Shown here one piece after another: positions 13,001-25,259 of a DNA stretch of 64,000 nucleotides. Origin of the DNA: Metallyticus violacea (lineage: Eukaryota > Arthropoda > Insecta > Mantodea > Metallyticidae); assembly GCA_030762175.1 (NCBI GenBank), contig CM060833.1, positions 67,226,001 to 67,290,000 of the forward strand, in the 5' to 3' direction. The notes under the pieces were generated by a model that worked only from the letters and a program-made list of their open reading frames with translations, was not told the origin of the DNA and did not search any database. Every line of letters begins with the position of its first letter. Position 1 is the stretch's first letter. The translations under genes and the position numbers were made by a program.

Positions 13001-14540
13001 CGTGAGGAAAGGAAACATAGCTCTAGGCATTACGACGCAACACTTCGTTGGGGCATTTAAACGGTGAATATCCTACAACGCTTCCGCCGGAAGGTTCTTA
13101 GCAGCCGTGGACATTTTTGAATTACTGCAAAAGCCTTTAGAGATTTGTTAGGATGTCAAGTAGTTTTGCGAGAGAGGGATTTATAAAGAAACTTGCTGGC
13201 AGCTTTCTAAACATTCAGACTTACTACTTAAGTAGCGGAATGCATTTTTATAGCTCTATGGGCAATCAATAATAAAACAGCTCATTTACATAAATCAGTT
13301 TGTGCTTAATTTAAGCAAATCATGAATATGTTCCTATATTGAAAACTTGAGAGTAAAAAACCTGTTTTGCAAACTTGTTATCGAATTATGTGTTTTAAAT
13401 GCTTCCATTCATGCAACTTCAAAGAGATTTTGAACGGAAAAGTCTATGATTATGTTGCATACAGCATAATAATGTACCAAAATTGAAATTAAAACATATT
13501 TGCTCTAGGAACAATGTACAGTTTTATTTTTCTTACAAAATGAAAGAAAGAAAACTTAAAGTGTTAAATGAACAACATTTTAAAACTAAAGTACGAGAAG
13601 TGTTGTAACTATAAAAAGTAAAAGTTTGAGTACACTGCTATTACAGCTTGGTATTTAATGAAGATCTCGTGATTAACAAGAGGTTTTTAACGTCCCAAAA
13701 GTCATCATAAATCTCTTTCAATCAGTTTTCGAACAGACTCCCTCCTCTAAGATGTATGCCTACCAAGTATTTTGTTTCCCTTTCATAGTCCATCCTTGGC
13801 TCTAACATTTTACTTTGAGTTCTCCAAATGAATAGCGCGCTATCAAGTAACCTGGCACTTCTTTGAAGGCTCTCGGCGTAGCCTACTGATTGTGAATTTG
13901 TCTTCTTTCACAGAATCGTCGTTCACACTCCATGCTAAAGGAACAATTCTTCCAGCATTTAAAGATACTAATTGCAAACATATTTTATGTTAGTTTAGTC
14001 AAAGTAAATGCAATCTTCAGAGTAACCCGGTTTCTATCTAATGTCACATTTGTTCATTTAGTGTACAACTTTTTTTTCTCTTTGTGCATTGAATTCTAGA
14101 TGTCCTTTCTACTGCAATAAAATATTTAACACGATTCTTGTTCTCTTAATATCAAGAATTTTCTTTCTTTAAACGTTTATGGAAGAACCATAATTAGATA
14201 TCTTTGTTTTTTGCTTTAATTTTAGTCTTTTAGGTTAGGTTAAAGTATATTTAAATGTATTAGTTTTTTGTTTAATTATTATGAAATAAAACTAATTTTC
14301 AGAAACGTAATCGCTAATAAAGAGACAATAATGTTATTAATATATTTGTTCTTAATATTTCATATAATTTTAACAGATTAAATTATTGTAAAAATTTATA
14401 ATTTATTAACTTATTAATAAAGTGGAATATTAACATGAAATTCATATCAACTTCCTTTGCACTTTATGCAAGTCGCTCAAAATTCCCAAATAAGAGTTAA
14501 AGAAACGCCTATTATCGTCATTAACACATTTAAACCAAAC
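10004..14540. other. No gene seen over 4.5 kb
   Basis: AT-rich DNA without a recognisable gene. The words tgcacgatca occur twice near 10396 and 10426. A slightly GC-richer patch lies at 13010-13160 (cgcttccgccggaagg), and another at 13715-13960 has no readable coding content. Confidence 0.6.
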
Positions 14541-14550
14541 TGACTGAAGA

Positions 14551-14826
14551 GTAACCATACTTGCCTTCTAAACACAAGATCGTGGGTTCAAACCCAGTCA
14601 GGATCGATGGATTTTTTCGGGTGTAAAAATCCTAAGTTTGGCTTCCTCCGGAAGGGAAGTAAAGCAAAGCCCTGGGTCCCGTGTCGTACATTTACGGCAC
14701 GAAAAAGAACCTCAAGCCTGAAAGAAGAGGCCTCTGAGTAAAATTCGTCGGCCCTTTCACGCCCTGGATAGAATGGGACGCTGATGAGCTGAGATGCCTC
14801 CATAAATAAACAAATCAAAAAAAATA
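14551..14826 (+). mobile_element. SINE family 1, 5'-truncated copy with perfect duplication
   Basis: The copy starts inside the A-box region at gtaaccatacttgcc, so the first 18 or so bases of the tRNA head are missing. It then keeps the B box (gtgggttcaaacccag), body and A-rich tail. Perfect 10-bp duplications, tgactgaaga, lie at 14541-14550 and 14827-14836, directly against the truncation point. The missing 5' end is therefore a product of incomplete reverse transcription, not later loss. Confidence 0.93.
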
Positions 14827-14836
14827 TGACTGAAGA

Positions 14837-15336
14837 ACTCTGCTACTAAATTTACGGTGGCTGTCAAGCAAACTGGTCAAATTTATTGTACCATAAAGTG
14901 GCTGATTTCTTTATTGGGTTCATTATACTCTTAATTGACTATGGGATTGCTTCATTACATATTAATCGAAAATTTCAAGTGCTAAACACTTGTTAGCTAC
15001 ATTTTCAGATATCATTTACACTGTGTTAATTTATTCATTCTTCAACAACTCTTCCTGTTATAAATAATTTCTCGTAGTTAGATACTTATTCCTTTAAATT
15101 TCGCTTTATTGGAAAATGTAATGTTTTGAACCAATTACTAGTAAATGTTTTAGAAACTTTAACTTTTACTAACCCTCAGGTACTTTTAGGAATTTTTTGT
15201 TTTATTATTAATATGAAAAACGCAGCAGGTTATAACTATTAACCTGCTTTTAATAAAACTATTTTTTTATTGCTCACACTTTCAGAGTAGAGCTATAAGA
15301 ACTAGTTTTAGACATTAATTTTCCAAGTTTTATTCT
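14837..15336. other. No gene seen
   Basis: AT-rich DNA. It ends at TTAA (15337-15340) followed by cccttttgctgccacacgcc, the look of a piggyBac terminus. Confidence 0.5.
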
Positions 15337-15440
15337 TTAACCCTTTTGCTGCCACACGCCGATCGACTTCCTGCGATCAGCTGAAAGCGGCCAGAGACCT
15401 GCCTCACTTGTACAGCTGTAAAATGCGGGGTTTTTTAAAG
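15337..15440. other. Possible piggyBac-type transposon end
   Basis: TTAA is followed by CCC and a GC-rich stretch with small inverted words (gatcg ... cgatc). piggyBac elements insert at TTAA and usually begin with CC or CCC. The matching right end was not found, so this rests on one terminus and on the antisense ORF at 16222-16836. Confidence 0.25.
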
Positions 15441-15558
15441 GAAAAAATGCACCACTTTGAAATTTTGTTTTTATAAATTCAAGAATTGCAAATAGCGTCA
15501 CCAAATTTTCCGTATATGGAGTACATATTGTACAAAATGGAGTAATATTAACTCAAAG

Positions 15559-15830
15559 TCGGTCCTGGTGGTGTAGTGGTAACCATACTTGCCTCCTAAA
15601 CCCAAGATCGCGGTTTCGATCCCGGCCAGGATCGATGGATTTTTTCGGGCGTAAAAATCCAAAGTATGGCTTCCCGTAGGTCCCGTGTCGTACATGTACG
15701 GCACGATAAATAATCTCAAGCCTTAAAGAAAATGCCTCTGAACAAAATTTGTCGGCCGTTTCGCGGCCTGGTTTGAATGGGACGCTGATGACCTGAGGCA
15801 TTAGAGGGTGGGTAAATAAACAAAAAAATA
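15559..15830 (+). mobile_element. tRNA-derived SINE, family 1
   Basis: It has the complete head tcggtcctggtggtgtagtg, a B box with two changes (gcggtttcgatcccgg), a body with a deletion after ggcttccc, and a tail of AAATAAACAAAAAAA. The flanks attaactcaaa and tataacacaaa may be an eroded duplication. If the flanking piggyBac relic is real, the SINE landed inside it. Confidence 0.9.
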
Positions 15831-16221
15831 TAACACAAAAATATAACAATTTTAAAATGGCCTCATTGTTTCAATTGATATTAAATATTTTCATAAGATA
15901 AATGTGGTTTTCATTAATGGTCAAGTTTAAAATTAAGATGTACAATAAACCTAAATATTCATCATGATAGGTGTTCATTTATAAATAAAATTACATAAAA
16001 TAAGTTATGCAAATTGGCCTGTTGCGACTATACATTTTAAAAAATTAAACGTATGTGCAAGTAGGGAAACAGAAGTAAACTAGTTTAATGAAACCATCGA
16101 TACAAGCAGTAGTGAGGACTTATATTTTATATTGCACATTGTCTGAAAACACTTTTAACACTCTCGGATTTACTCAAATGTGTGTGCTATCATTCATATT
16201 TTGTTTAATAATGATAATGTA

Positions 16222-16836
16222 CTACAAATAAGAAAAGCACACACTACTGAATTTTTTAATGATGTTTAACGCCCGTTTTACTACTGAGGCACCACAGGCA
16301 GTGAACACTGATGATATATGAGATGAAATTATATATTGAAAAAGGCTTTTATTCGGAAGAAAACGTTCCAGGCCTAAGTGCACAACTGAAATGATATCTA
16401 GGCTCAGCAAAAACGAAGAAAATCTTTCTGCTAACTGTAAACTCCACATGTATTTATACTTGCTTGCTTTAAATTTATATTTTTTTTTAAAATTATGACA
16501 CTTATTATGTATTGCACATTTAACATGCAATCCTTGATCATACCGCTGCACACTGTACGCGACCTCTTTCTCTTTGGCGGAGTGGCAAATTATACGCTGT
16601 CTTGCTAATTTTCTTGCCAAAATTTTCACACCGCACACAGGATTGTCATCACACAGAGGACTGTGAATATTTTGGGAGTCAAAGTTGTCATCATCACTAT
16701 TTTCATGATCGGAAACATTAGTATTAATGTTAGTGTTGAGAGAATTGACCAACAAACGCCTCTTCTTTAGTTGCGTTGGGGTGTGCCGGGTATAAGTCCT
16801 TACTACCATCAGAACAGAAATTATCACTCTCATCAT
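16222..16836 (-). pseudogene. Possible piggyBac transposase relic (N-terminal acidic part joined to C-terminal zinc-binding part)
   Basis: This is the longest ORF in the window, 204 codons. Residues about 40-60 are acidic (SDHENSDDDNFDSQN), as in piggyBac N-termini. Residues about 75-120 resemble the C-terminal cysteine-rich domain: RIICHSAKEKEVAYS, then YDQGLHVKC and a CHNF near the end. The family pattern is Cys-x2-Cys ... Lys-Glu-x2-Tyr-x-Cys-x2-Cys-Asp-x-Gly-Leu ... Cys ... His. Several expected Cys are replaced. The central DDD catalytic core is absent, which suggests an internal deletion. The last residues run into a retroposon tail at 16253-16289. The assignment rests on pattern only and could be wrong. 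Confidence 0.35.
16253..16289 (-). mobile_element. 3' tail shared with the micro-retroposon at 29.7 kb
   Basis: On the minus strand this reads aaaacgggcgttaaacat and then a short A-rich end. The same core, aaaacgggcgttaaacac, ends the tiny insertion at 29708-29744. Tails of this form are common at the 3' ends of insect LINEs and SINEs. Confidence 0.45.
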
Positions 16837-16899
16837 ATCATCAGCACTAACGTCACACTCTTTAAAATACGGAATTATATATCATCTATGTCTACATTA

Positions 16900-18106
16900 A
16901 AACATCACGGAAACAATTTGCCATTTTCAACCCTCCGAACACCATTATGAGACAAGATCTGACAGGGTTACTTTCAAACATAAAACACCACCTTTGTGAA
17001 AGCCGAAAATCCCTCATTACAATACCTTTTAATGTCAGAACTGTTACTTTTCAAGGGCTAGCATTCCCTCGCCATAGGCCTTCACAAAAATAAGTATATC
17101 ATAGGATTTTAAGCCGGCCGACGAGATCGGCGCTGGCAATCTTGAATTGCATTCAAGACGTCGACAAAATCTTTTCTGGTATTTAAAGGGCGGGCGACGC
17201 GCTACCGCATGGCACCAAGAGAGTACCGAATGTTAGGTTTCTGATGGAAAACTGCTATGTACAAAATCAAGACATATTAAATTACACGAGAATCGACCAT
17301 ACATCTTATTTGGCATCCAGTTAGAGGGAACCGTACTGTTCATGGTTGAACATTTGTTAGGCTGCTAGACCACTAGTTGACATCGAGGGAGCCTAGCATA
17401 ATGCATAAAGCTATACACAATTGTAGATTTGTATAAACTTATTCACGTTTGAACATTTGTTCGCGGAAACTATTTGAATACCAAAGAATGGACGATGATT
17501 TGCCGCTCAAATTAAATCGTTATATGGAAGTCTGCGTCTATAGGTCTGGAGAAAACTCAAGGCCATAAGCAATTGAAAGTAAACAAAATTGAATGTTTAA
17601 AAAATGTTAGTACCATTTTTAATTGAGTAATGCAGCAAAAAGTCAGTAACATTTCAAGTTTTGTTTAATGGTGTTACAAGTTTTATATATGGCTTCCTTA
17701 GAAAGCTAGTTTGTAAATGATTTGATTCCAAATTCTATGCATGATATCACCTTCTATACTTAAACTTTGTACAAAATATAAATTTATTTAGATTTTCAGA
17801 AAGATGCATTACAAAAATATTATCTTTAAGGTAACTCTTCATATAGAGAAAGCGGCCAAGCTAACATTTCATCGCGTCCAATGCATAGGGTACAATTTAG
17901 GTAATCTCTGGTTGGAAAAGAGAACGTGCACAATTTGGTTGAAAGAGGAACTCTCTTCCATAATTTTTTATGATTTTAGTATTACAAAGTGGTTCATCTT
18001 CTCCTGGTAGGTAATTGACGTTGTTTGCATTCTTCTCGGCAAAATGAACTGAAAAGCAAATTTGAGCAGAGCTAAGAACGCAAAAGACATAACTGATGAT
18101 TCTCCT

Positions 18107-18108
<2 letters not shown>
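16900..18108. other. No gene seen
   Basis: A GC-richer patch at 17110-17220 (gccggccgacgagatcggcg, containing a small inverted pair gccga/tcggc) may be a transposon terminus. The rest is AT-rich and uninformative. Confidence 0.5.

Positions 18109-18157
<49 letters not shown>
18109..18157. repeat. (TA)n microsatellite
   Basis: About 24 TA units. Two open frames on opposite strands that run through it are artefacts. Confidence 0.98.
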
Positions 18158-18159
<2 letters not shown>

Positions 18160-20435
18160 CCAGCACCACAGCTTCCCAACCTTTCCAAAGATATTAAAAC
18201 TGACTTCATCACTAACAGTTTCATCAAGAGAAACATTTCCATTTTGTAAATTATTTTTATACAATTATATGTTTCATAGCATACAGAGCGGACTTGCTTA
18301 TAAATTAAATATCTGCGGTGTTACTAAATGAAGTCATATTGAACATTTTATAAATTAATTTTGAAGTTTTATTGAAACACTTCTATCTCTATAGATTCTT
18401 TATAATTAAATATTACTTTTGTATAACTTAATTTATGGAGCCATTTAAATAAGGATCACTATATTGATGTTCGTCATCTGAGAATTGCAGTAAGGCAAGT
18501 AATTACTGACAGTGCTAACACGATAATGCGATTGCATATTGTTCGTGTATATCGAAGGAAATTTTTTGAAGGGGGTAAATTTTACATTAAAGAGGACTTT
18601 CTGAAGCTTCTAGTTTTCCGCTTTTTGTCCTTGAAAAAAAATGAGATTTTTATACTCTGGATGAGGCAATTGGCAGTGGCTTTGCAGATGTTTCTAAAAG
18701 AGAAGTTACGCTTAGATAACCATATGAGATGCTTAGTGAAGTACTTTAAGGAAATTAGGAATATTTTGCTAGGTGACATATTATCTGACCCAAATTGCAA
18801 GATTTTAACGGAATTGTGCAATATGATGGCGACATAGACGCATTCAGTTATGAGACAGTTTCTACATGGGCTTGCATCACACATTCCCATCCTGTATTCC
18901 ATGTATCAATACCGCACATCGTTCCAAAACCTTCATTAGCAACTTTATGTAACAAATCCCTGTCATCTAAAACCCAAAGGTACTCTAGAGATCAGATCAT
19001 TTGATTTGCTAATGGCTATGAATTCATGAGGCTAGAAAATATAAGCATGCAACCAACTATGGCGATGTTTTTGTGCTCAGAACGGTTGTTGGATTTGCAT
19101 TGCATACTATTTCGAGTGATGGAGTTTATGAAAAAAATTCTACTACTGATTGATAAACTGTAGTTTTGTTTTCGTATTGCATGTAAAATATTACATTCTG
19201 TTTTATATAGCACGTAAAACGTTTCTTTATTCATTTTACATTGTGCGTAAAATCTTGTGGTAATAAAACATGTGTATTTACATATACTGTGGCTCTAATC
19301 AAACTGCCTCAACATCGACAAATACATTACTTTATAGTCGTTCAATTGAAAATAATAGAATATTAAGGTATAAGTGCATGTCGTTCTTAAATATGAGATT
19401 AATTTCAGGAAGTTTTGTTAGGTTATGTTACTCTCTTATTATAATTTCATTCATATTTAATATACATATAATTTATTTTTAAACATAACAAGAAAGTTGT
19501 TTTTAAATACTTACCAGCTTTGCAAAATAATGCTTTAAGAAATAGTTAGATTTCATTATAACCTCCGTTAAATATTTGTTTTGATTTGTATGTGATTTAC
19601 TATTTGAACCATTTTGCAGTAAACTGTTAAATTTTAGTAAAATGTGGATTGTGATGTCAGGTTACATAATCAGTTCCTCTTTCCTCCTCCTTTTCATTTC
19701 CTTTTTGTAATGCCCACTTTTTGGAACTTTATTGAAAGCGGTTAATCATTTATTGGCTAAAACATGGAATCATTCTTTCTATCCACTTTCAACTTTACTG
19801 CCGAGTACCCTTGGCAACGAGTTGATCGCTTGCTTTGCTTGCGTAAGCTCCGTTTGGCTTGAGGCTTGAAGACCGGGAGAGTCACTGTTATGTACTTTGT
19901 AATAATTATTTTTTCACACCAGAGAGGTTAACTGCCTTGGAATATTATTGCCAGTGACCCAGTTGTTAATGACTAAATTTATAATTCAGACATTTTTTGG
20001 TAGCCCTAGATTTCCTTTGTGTAAAACGTTCTTCAATCAAGGTAGTCATCATTATAGTTATTCTTTGTCAAGTGTTATTGGGAAAGTTTGTTATTCAATT
20101 TTGTCTTTATTGCTTTGCTAAATTTAATAATTATTATAGGAATTTTACAACGTTCCTTTCTTGTTTATTTTAATTGCGACTTTAATGTACAGCGCTTCTG
20201 TATTGTAGTTTGACTGATGCATGAAGGAGTGCGATTTTTACCTCCAGAACAATAATGCCTATTTCTGTAAATTTTGATGCGTAGGAACCGTACATGCCCT
20301 TTAAATTAGTCAATCAGGTCTGAGTTTACATTTGTATTAGATTCCCGAATACGACAAAAGTAATATCACAGTATATACTAAGGCTTTATACTTACATTTT
20401 GTAGAATGAATACTAAATAAATCATATGCGGTTTA
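18158..20435. other. No recognisable gene; overlapping ORFs near 18.5-19.0 kb
   Basis: Frames of 103 codons (18526-18837 plus) and 106 codons (18902-18582 minus) overlap on opposite strands, and a 69-codon plus frame (18795-19004) follows in another phase. None has a recognisable motif. If anything is real it would be the plus strand, as a decayed gene with a frameshift near 18.8 kb, but I cannot support that. Confidence 0.4.
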
Positions 20436-20437
20436 AA

Positions 20438-20470
<33 letters not shown>
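20436..20470. repeat. (AAT)n microsatellite
   Basis: About 11 AAT units. Confidence 0.97.
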
Positions 20471-20471
<1 letters not shown>

Positions 20472-20506
20472 GTTAATGTTTGTACTTGGCGAGTTCCATA
20501 GTCCCT

Positions 20507-20510
<4 letters not shown>

Positions 20511-20540
<30 letters not shown>
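20511..20540. repeat. (GT)n microsatellite
   Basis: Fifteen GT units. Open frames through it are artefacts. Confidence 0.97.
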
Positions 20541-20543
<3 letters not shown>

Positions 20544-23500
20544 GTACAATTTTGTTGGGATGGGAGAGCCAGAGCGGAAGTTTACATCGAAAGAAGTATA
20601 AATCTTGGTATATATCTAAATTAACAGTAATAATAAAAGTAGAACATGATAAACGCTTAGATAAAGTCACACTTGAAATTGCTATATTTCGAACTCGTTG
20701 AGTTCTTCAATGGCAAGAAGACAAGTGTTATAAGTGTGTGTATATATATATACATGTATGTATGTGTGTGTTTTACATGTGTACTTCTCTCAATGCTCAA
20801 AGAGCTTATTCTCATACTGCCATGTCTTTTAAGCTGAAAAAAGTTTACATTTTCTATAGTCTTAAACAAGTTTATATCAAACTTTTGCAACACGAGCGGC
20901 ATAGTACTTTCATATGCTACCGAAAAGTAATTCATTGAAAATATGCAGAATATTTAACGCTCTTGCTTATCATATCAATCGTTTATGTAACAATAAATAT
21001 ATTAAAGTACAAGTTTGAGTAAAAGGTTTGTATTGTTATTGATAATGTTGAACATAACTATAACTTGTACGTAAACTTTCTGTTGTGAGGGACAAAATCA
21101 TTCCTAAAGGCAAACGTGATGTATCATTAGAATAAGAAAACAATGTTACATTAATTTTCATTTTTATGAGTGCTTTCTGTTGTTTCGTTTTTTGTTCTTT
21201 CCTATTCGCCAGACAGAACACTTTTCATACTCTTTTTCTTGCAGTTCTTTGATTTTTGTGGTATTAATACAGACAGCTTCATTTATCTTAGCTTCCTTCA
21301 TAATTTCCTGAGGAGTGTTATCTATACTTTATTTTTACTTTCATTATTGCAGTTCATAAATATTGTCTTAGAAACAGTTGCTGAGCGTCTTCACGCCGTC
21401 TTTAGTGCATTATAACATAAAATAGAAAGCTATAAAAATTAATAACATTTTGTAATTTATTATCAGTTTGTAAAGAAAACGTTGTACACTATTGGTGTAT
21501 TAATCACGTGTGCCATATTCCTAAAGACCATACACTTTTTATGTAAATAACTGCATTTATAATTACATTGCTGTTTTTCTTGTTGCCATTGTTCTACTCA
21601 GATTTGTTATACATTAAGTGTCTATGTGACAATTATTTTGATTTAAAGGGTGCTTATATAAATAAACTAACTGGTATAAAATATGGTTTTTGAAATATAA
21701 TTAATAGTTAAATCCTCAACTAACCTTTCAAGAACGTAGAAAGTAATTATCCATATTTACCAAAAATAACATTTGGACATATAATATAAAATAATATTTA
21801 TATTTACTCAATAATAGAGTTTATATGCTGTAAGCATTAAGTATTAGATTAACATAACTGGGATAGTATAATTTTCGTTAATTGCTTTACCTAATGCTTT
21901 GTTAATATAAGAATACCGAACTAATGAAAATCTAAACATATTTTCGTGTAGTGATTCAGTATAGTTATAGAAGAAACATAACCTCAAATAAACTGATGAT
22001 ACATTGGGGACGTTAGGGACAATTCTGCAAAAATGAATAGTATAATTTTGGTGACGTCATATAAAACAGAACGTATTCCACTGCCTTTAAGATTATTGCA
22101 GGCTTGCGAACTTTTGACTACCAATGTTACAGAATTAAGACACGTCATTAAATGAAAACAGCGATGAGCACGGAAATGTGTTGTTCATCAAGACAGTACA
22201 GTATTCATAATTATGTGCCTGCAATTTTAACAAAGATGCATATGCAATATGCATATTTTGGTAATCACTTTCCCTCTGTTTTGACCCGAAAGGTAAAATC
22301 TTTATTACGATAGGCTCTTCAACAACGTAGGAAAATATAATATCATATAATATGGAGAAGGTAGTAAAATAGTACGCAAGAATTGCCTACTTTTCAACTT
22401 TGACCTACCATATTATCACAATATATATGGAAGTAGACACATTTAAAGTTTTGGCTCATGGTGCCTGGTGTTAAATTAAATGTTTACCTACTAATATACA
22501 TGTTATTATCATTACGTAGGAAATATTTTACAGACCATTAAACAACTATGTTGACCATATTCATATTTAAATAAATATTTCAATAAACCTACTAAAACGC
22601 AAATAAGTGCTACGGCTGATCTTTTTAAAAAAAGCAGTAAAAAATTATAGGAGGATCCATGCTTGGATCATTATTTCGTAACACAATTTATTAATAGCTA
22701 TATACATATTTAAAAAAGTTTAAAACAAAGTAACTTCTTTTCGTTATTCAGAATATTATTTTCCACTGATTAAACTTAAAAACCTCCGTTTTCACAAATG
22801 CAGTCATCGCTTTCGCGATCTTCCTAATTTATGCTTATTTTCTGGTTTATAGATTAAATGCTTTTAGCTTTTATATATTTCATTTTCACGTTCATCTATT
22901 ATCTGCTATCTTTCATTTAAATCTATAGGATGATGAGTAATAATTAAATTATTTTCAACTGGGTAAGCAGATTATTCTCTATGCTCAAAACGAAACGACT
23001 GTTTTATATAAAGTGACGGCTTCGATATCGAGGTACGGCAATCCTGTCTGGGACGCAAAGTTAGTAAGTCATGCGGCATTAGAGGAAGCAGGAGACGAGC
23101 TACGCTAGTTCAGTATGAATAACTAACACTTCTTATTGTGAAACAAAAGAAAGAGGTAACAACAACTTGTTCAAGTCCCACCATCCTTACCACCTTGATC
23201 TCCAGGAATGGCCACATGAACGTGACGAGAGATCGACTCAGACCTTTCCATTTCTTCCTTCATGTAGTTTGCAGATGTGCGTCTTCCTCCACATATGACA
23301 TAAGCGTTCATCTTCCTTCAATAGGATGACATCTCCGGGAATTTTTCTTCCCTTCATGATAATCCTGGAGTAGTATAAAGTATTCTTTTTGCCATTTTTA
23401 CTTAAAGTCGCCCAGGATCTTTCCCTGTATTCTGAACTCTCCAACTACAATCTCCTCCTTGGTTTTTTTTGTTTATATTGATATTGATGTTAATATTTTC

Positions 23501-25035
23501 CCAACATGAAAATGAAAATACATTAGAACATCTGGTGATGCGGATGTCTCCTCACTCTGTGTCAATAGGCGGGAATTAAGTGCCGACTAAAATGCTACTG
23601 AGCACCTCTTCATTGATCTGCGAACGTCGCGGCGCCTTCCATATGCAGAGTTTTACAGATTGAACCATTCTTTCTCAAAAGTGGGGATTTTATAAATAAC
23701 TAATACTTCCGCCCTTAAAGTCATATTTTTAGAGAAGAACGATAAGGACCTTGTTCAAGGATATTATTTCCCAACAGTGAGAATAAATACATAATGGGGC
23801 AATCTAACGATAACAATGATTTACGGTAAAGAAAGACAAACTTCTGCTGCTACTGCTGTGCTGCACGAGATTCAAATCCAAACGCCATGTACTTGTGAAC
23901 GCTCCAAGAACGCAGAAATTCTCCCTACAGCTTCGCGGCTTGTTCTTAAATGGTGAAAATGACCGGCTTCTCTAAGGCGACGCTCCAGTGTTGAAGATGC
24001 TTGGGAGTTGCCAGTTCTTAGACTTAGATCGACCAACCGCATGACCAGCTTGAAGGGTGTTAGCTCGCACGCCAGACGATGTTGTCATAATTATCTCAAT
24101 AATGAAGGCTATATGTTTACACGAAACAATATGAAAGAAATTTTATTGAATATAGAATAGTCTGCAGCGCTTTCATTCACAATTACGAATTAATAATAGT
24201 GCAATTAACCTATAATGGTGAGCCTCTATTAGAACCATATTTATATAAACAATAATTTAATTAGATTCACAAGGAATAGAATGTCATAATTAGACAATAG
24301 TAATGAATTATAAAAAGTTGTACGCAATATTTATTTCTCTTTCTAGTTAGCAAATAGAGCACGGCACTGTATGGTAAATTGAATAAATAACTCAAGAGTT
24401 CTCCCCTAGGTAACCCATAAGACATATTTGTTATTGTTTGTTGTAAGAATTACAAGGTTAGTAGTCGTCTTCTGTTGAATCAGGAGCACTTTCCAGAATA
24501 TTGCCGCTGTTAATGAGATTGGTGCAGAACCGAACATTTTAAACTTTATTGGATGCATTCTTAACGTCAATCTTAGGTTGCAAAATTGTTGGTTGCTGTA
24601 ACTGGATATTATGGTTAGAAACCACTTTACTGGGTCAAATGTGGGGAAAAATTACCAGAAATCAGGAGTAATACTCCAGAACTGATTGGAAGAGTTGCAG
24701 AGAATTATCAATAGTCTTCCAAATGAAAATGAATGTACCACTGTGCTCCAAAACTAGGAAAATCTCAGGCACTTGGCGTTTTCTCAATGCTCTGCCCCTG
24801 GTGTTCACCTCAAGTATGAGAGGTTAAAATACTCCACTAGCAGGTTATGAAGCAAATTTGATACAAGGATATGTTTTTGATCGTCATCACCATCATAAAC
24901 TTTTCAGTTTCGTTTTTGGTAATGCTTTTATTTTTATATGGTCAATTTTTTGCATTATTTCACTGCTCTTAAAGTTTAATTTCTGATTATCAAATTCGTT
25001 GTTTAGTTCCTGGGGATTGAAATAGCAAACCCGCT
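20541..25035. other. No gene seen over 4.5 kb
   Basis: Mostly AT-rich. Between about 23020 and 24100 GC rises locally (cgaacgtcgcggcgcc near 23621, and 23850-24080), with short open frames but no motif that I can name. This may be an old, unreadable transposon. Confidence 0.5.
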
Positions 25036-25251
25036 TTACATTTTGAGGTTATTTGTTTCCCTTTCATTGATCAATGGCGATTTTATTCCTTTTATCCCTT
25101 CCAGTAATTTGTAAGTTATTTCAGCCGTTCGAATACGTTCATTTGCATTTGAATGCACAGTTGGCAAAGTGCTTACCGCAGAGAAATATATGCTAGCTAC
25201 TTCCCCTATCATTAAAACAGCAGTAAAAATGTAGCTTACAGAATTTTTCAT
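25036..25251 (-). CDS. 71-codon ORF with one membrane segment; weak gustatory-receptor-like look
   Basis: The frame starts MKNSVSYIFTAVLM, with a hydrophobic stretch over residues 6-29, and continues into NANERIRTAEITYKLLEGI. Insect gustatory receptors have a membrane segment followed by a loop of the type N-E-A-x-R-T-x-x-I-x-x-L-L, and the spacing here is similar. A stop precedes the Met directly. A plausible donor overlaps the stop codon (aaaat|gtaaag), and downstream on the minus strand a cag|g acceptor opens ELNNEFDNQKL near 24995. The diagnostic C-terminal TYhhhhhQF is not seen. It could be a decayed receptor exon or chance. Confidence 0.15.
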   Translation of the reverse strand: MKNSVSYIFTAVLMIGEVASIYFSAVSTLPTVHSNANERIRTAEITYKLLEGIKGIKSPLINERETNNLKM

Positions 25252-25259
25252 TAGTCAAA

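Noticed and set aside
17180..17200. TTTAAAGGGCGGGC as the right end of a piggyBac element
   Set aside because: The orientation is wrong for an inverted partner of the TTAA-CCC end at 15337.
17897..18331. Two overlapping ORFs (90 and 89 codons) with Tyr-Ile repeats
   Set aside because: They are translations of the (TA)n tract on both strands.
18526..18902. 103- and 106-codon ORFs on opposite strands
   Set aside because: They overlap in antisense and lack any family pattern. Neither can be preferred, so they are described only within the surrounding stretch.
20473..20938. ORFs with Thr-His or Val-Cys repeats and neighbours
   Set aside because: They arise from the (GT)n tract and TA/TG-rich sequence and have no motif outside the tract.
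23820..24090. Possible transposase helix-turn-helix in a GC-richer patch
   Set aside because: Fragments such as PASLRRRSS suggested a DDE transposase, but no two consecutive conserved blocks could be read in any frame.
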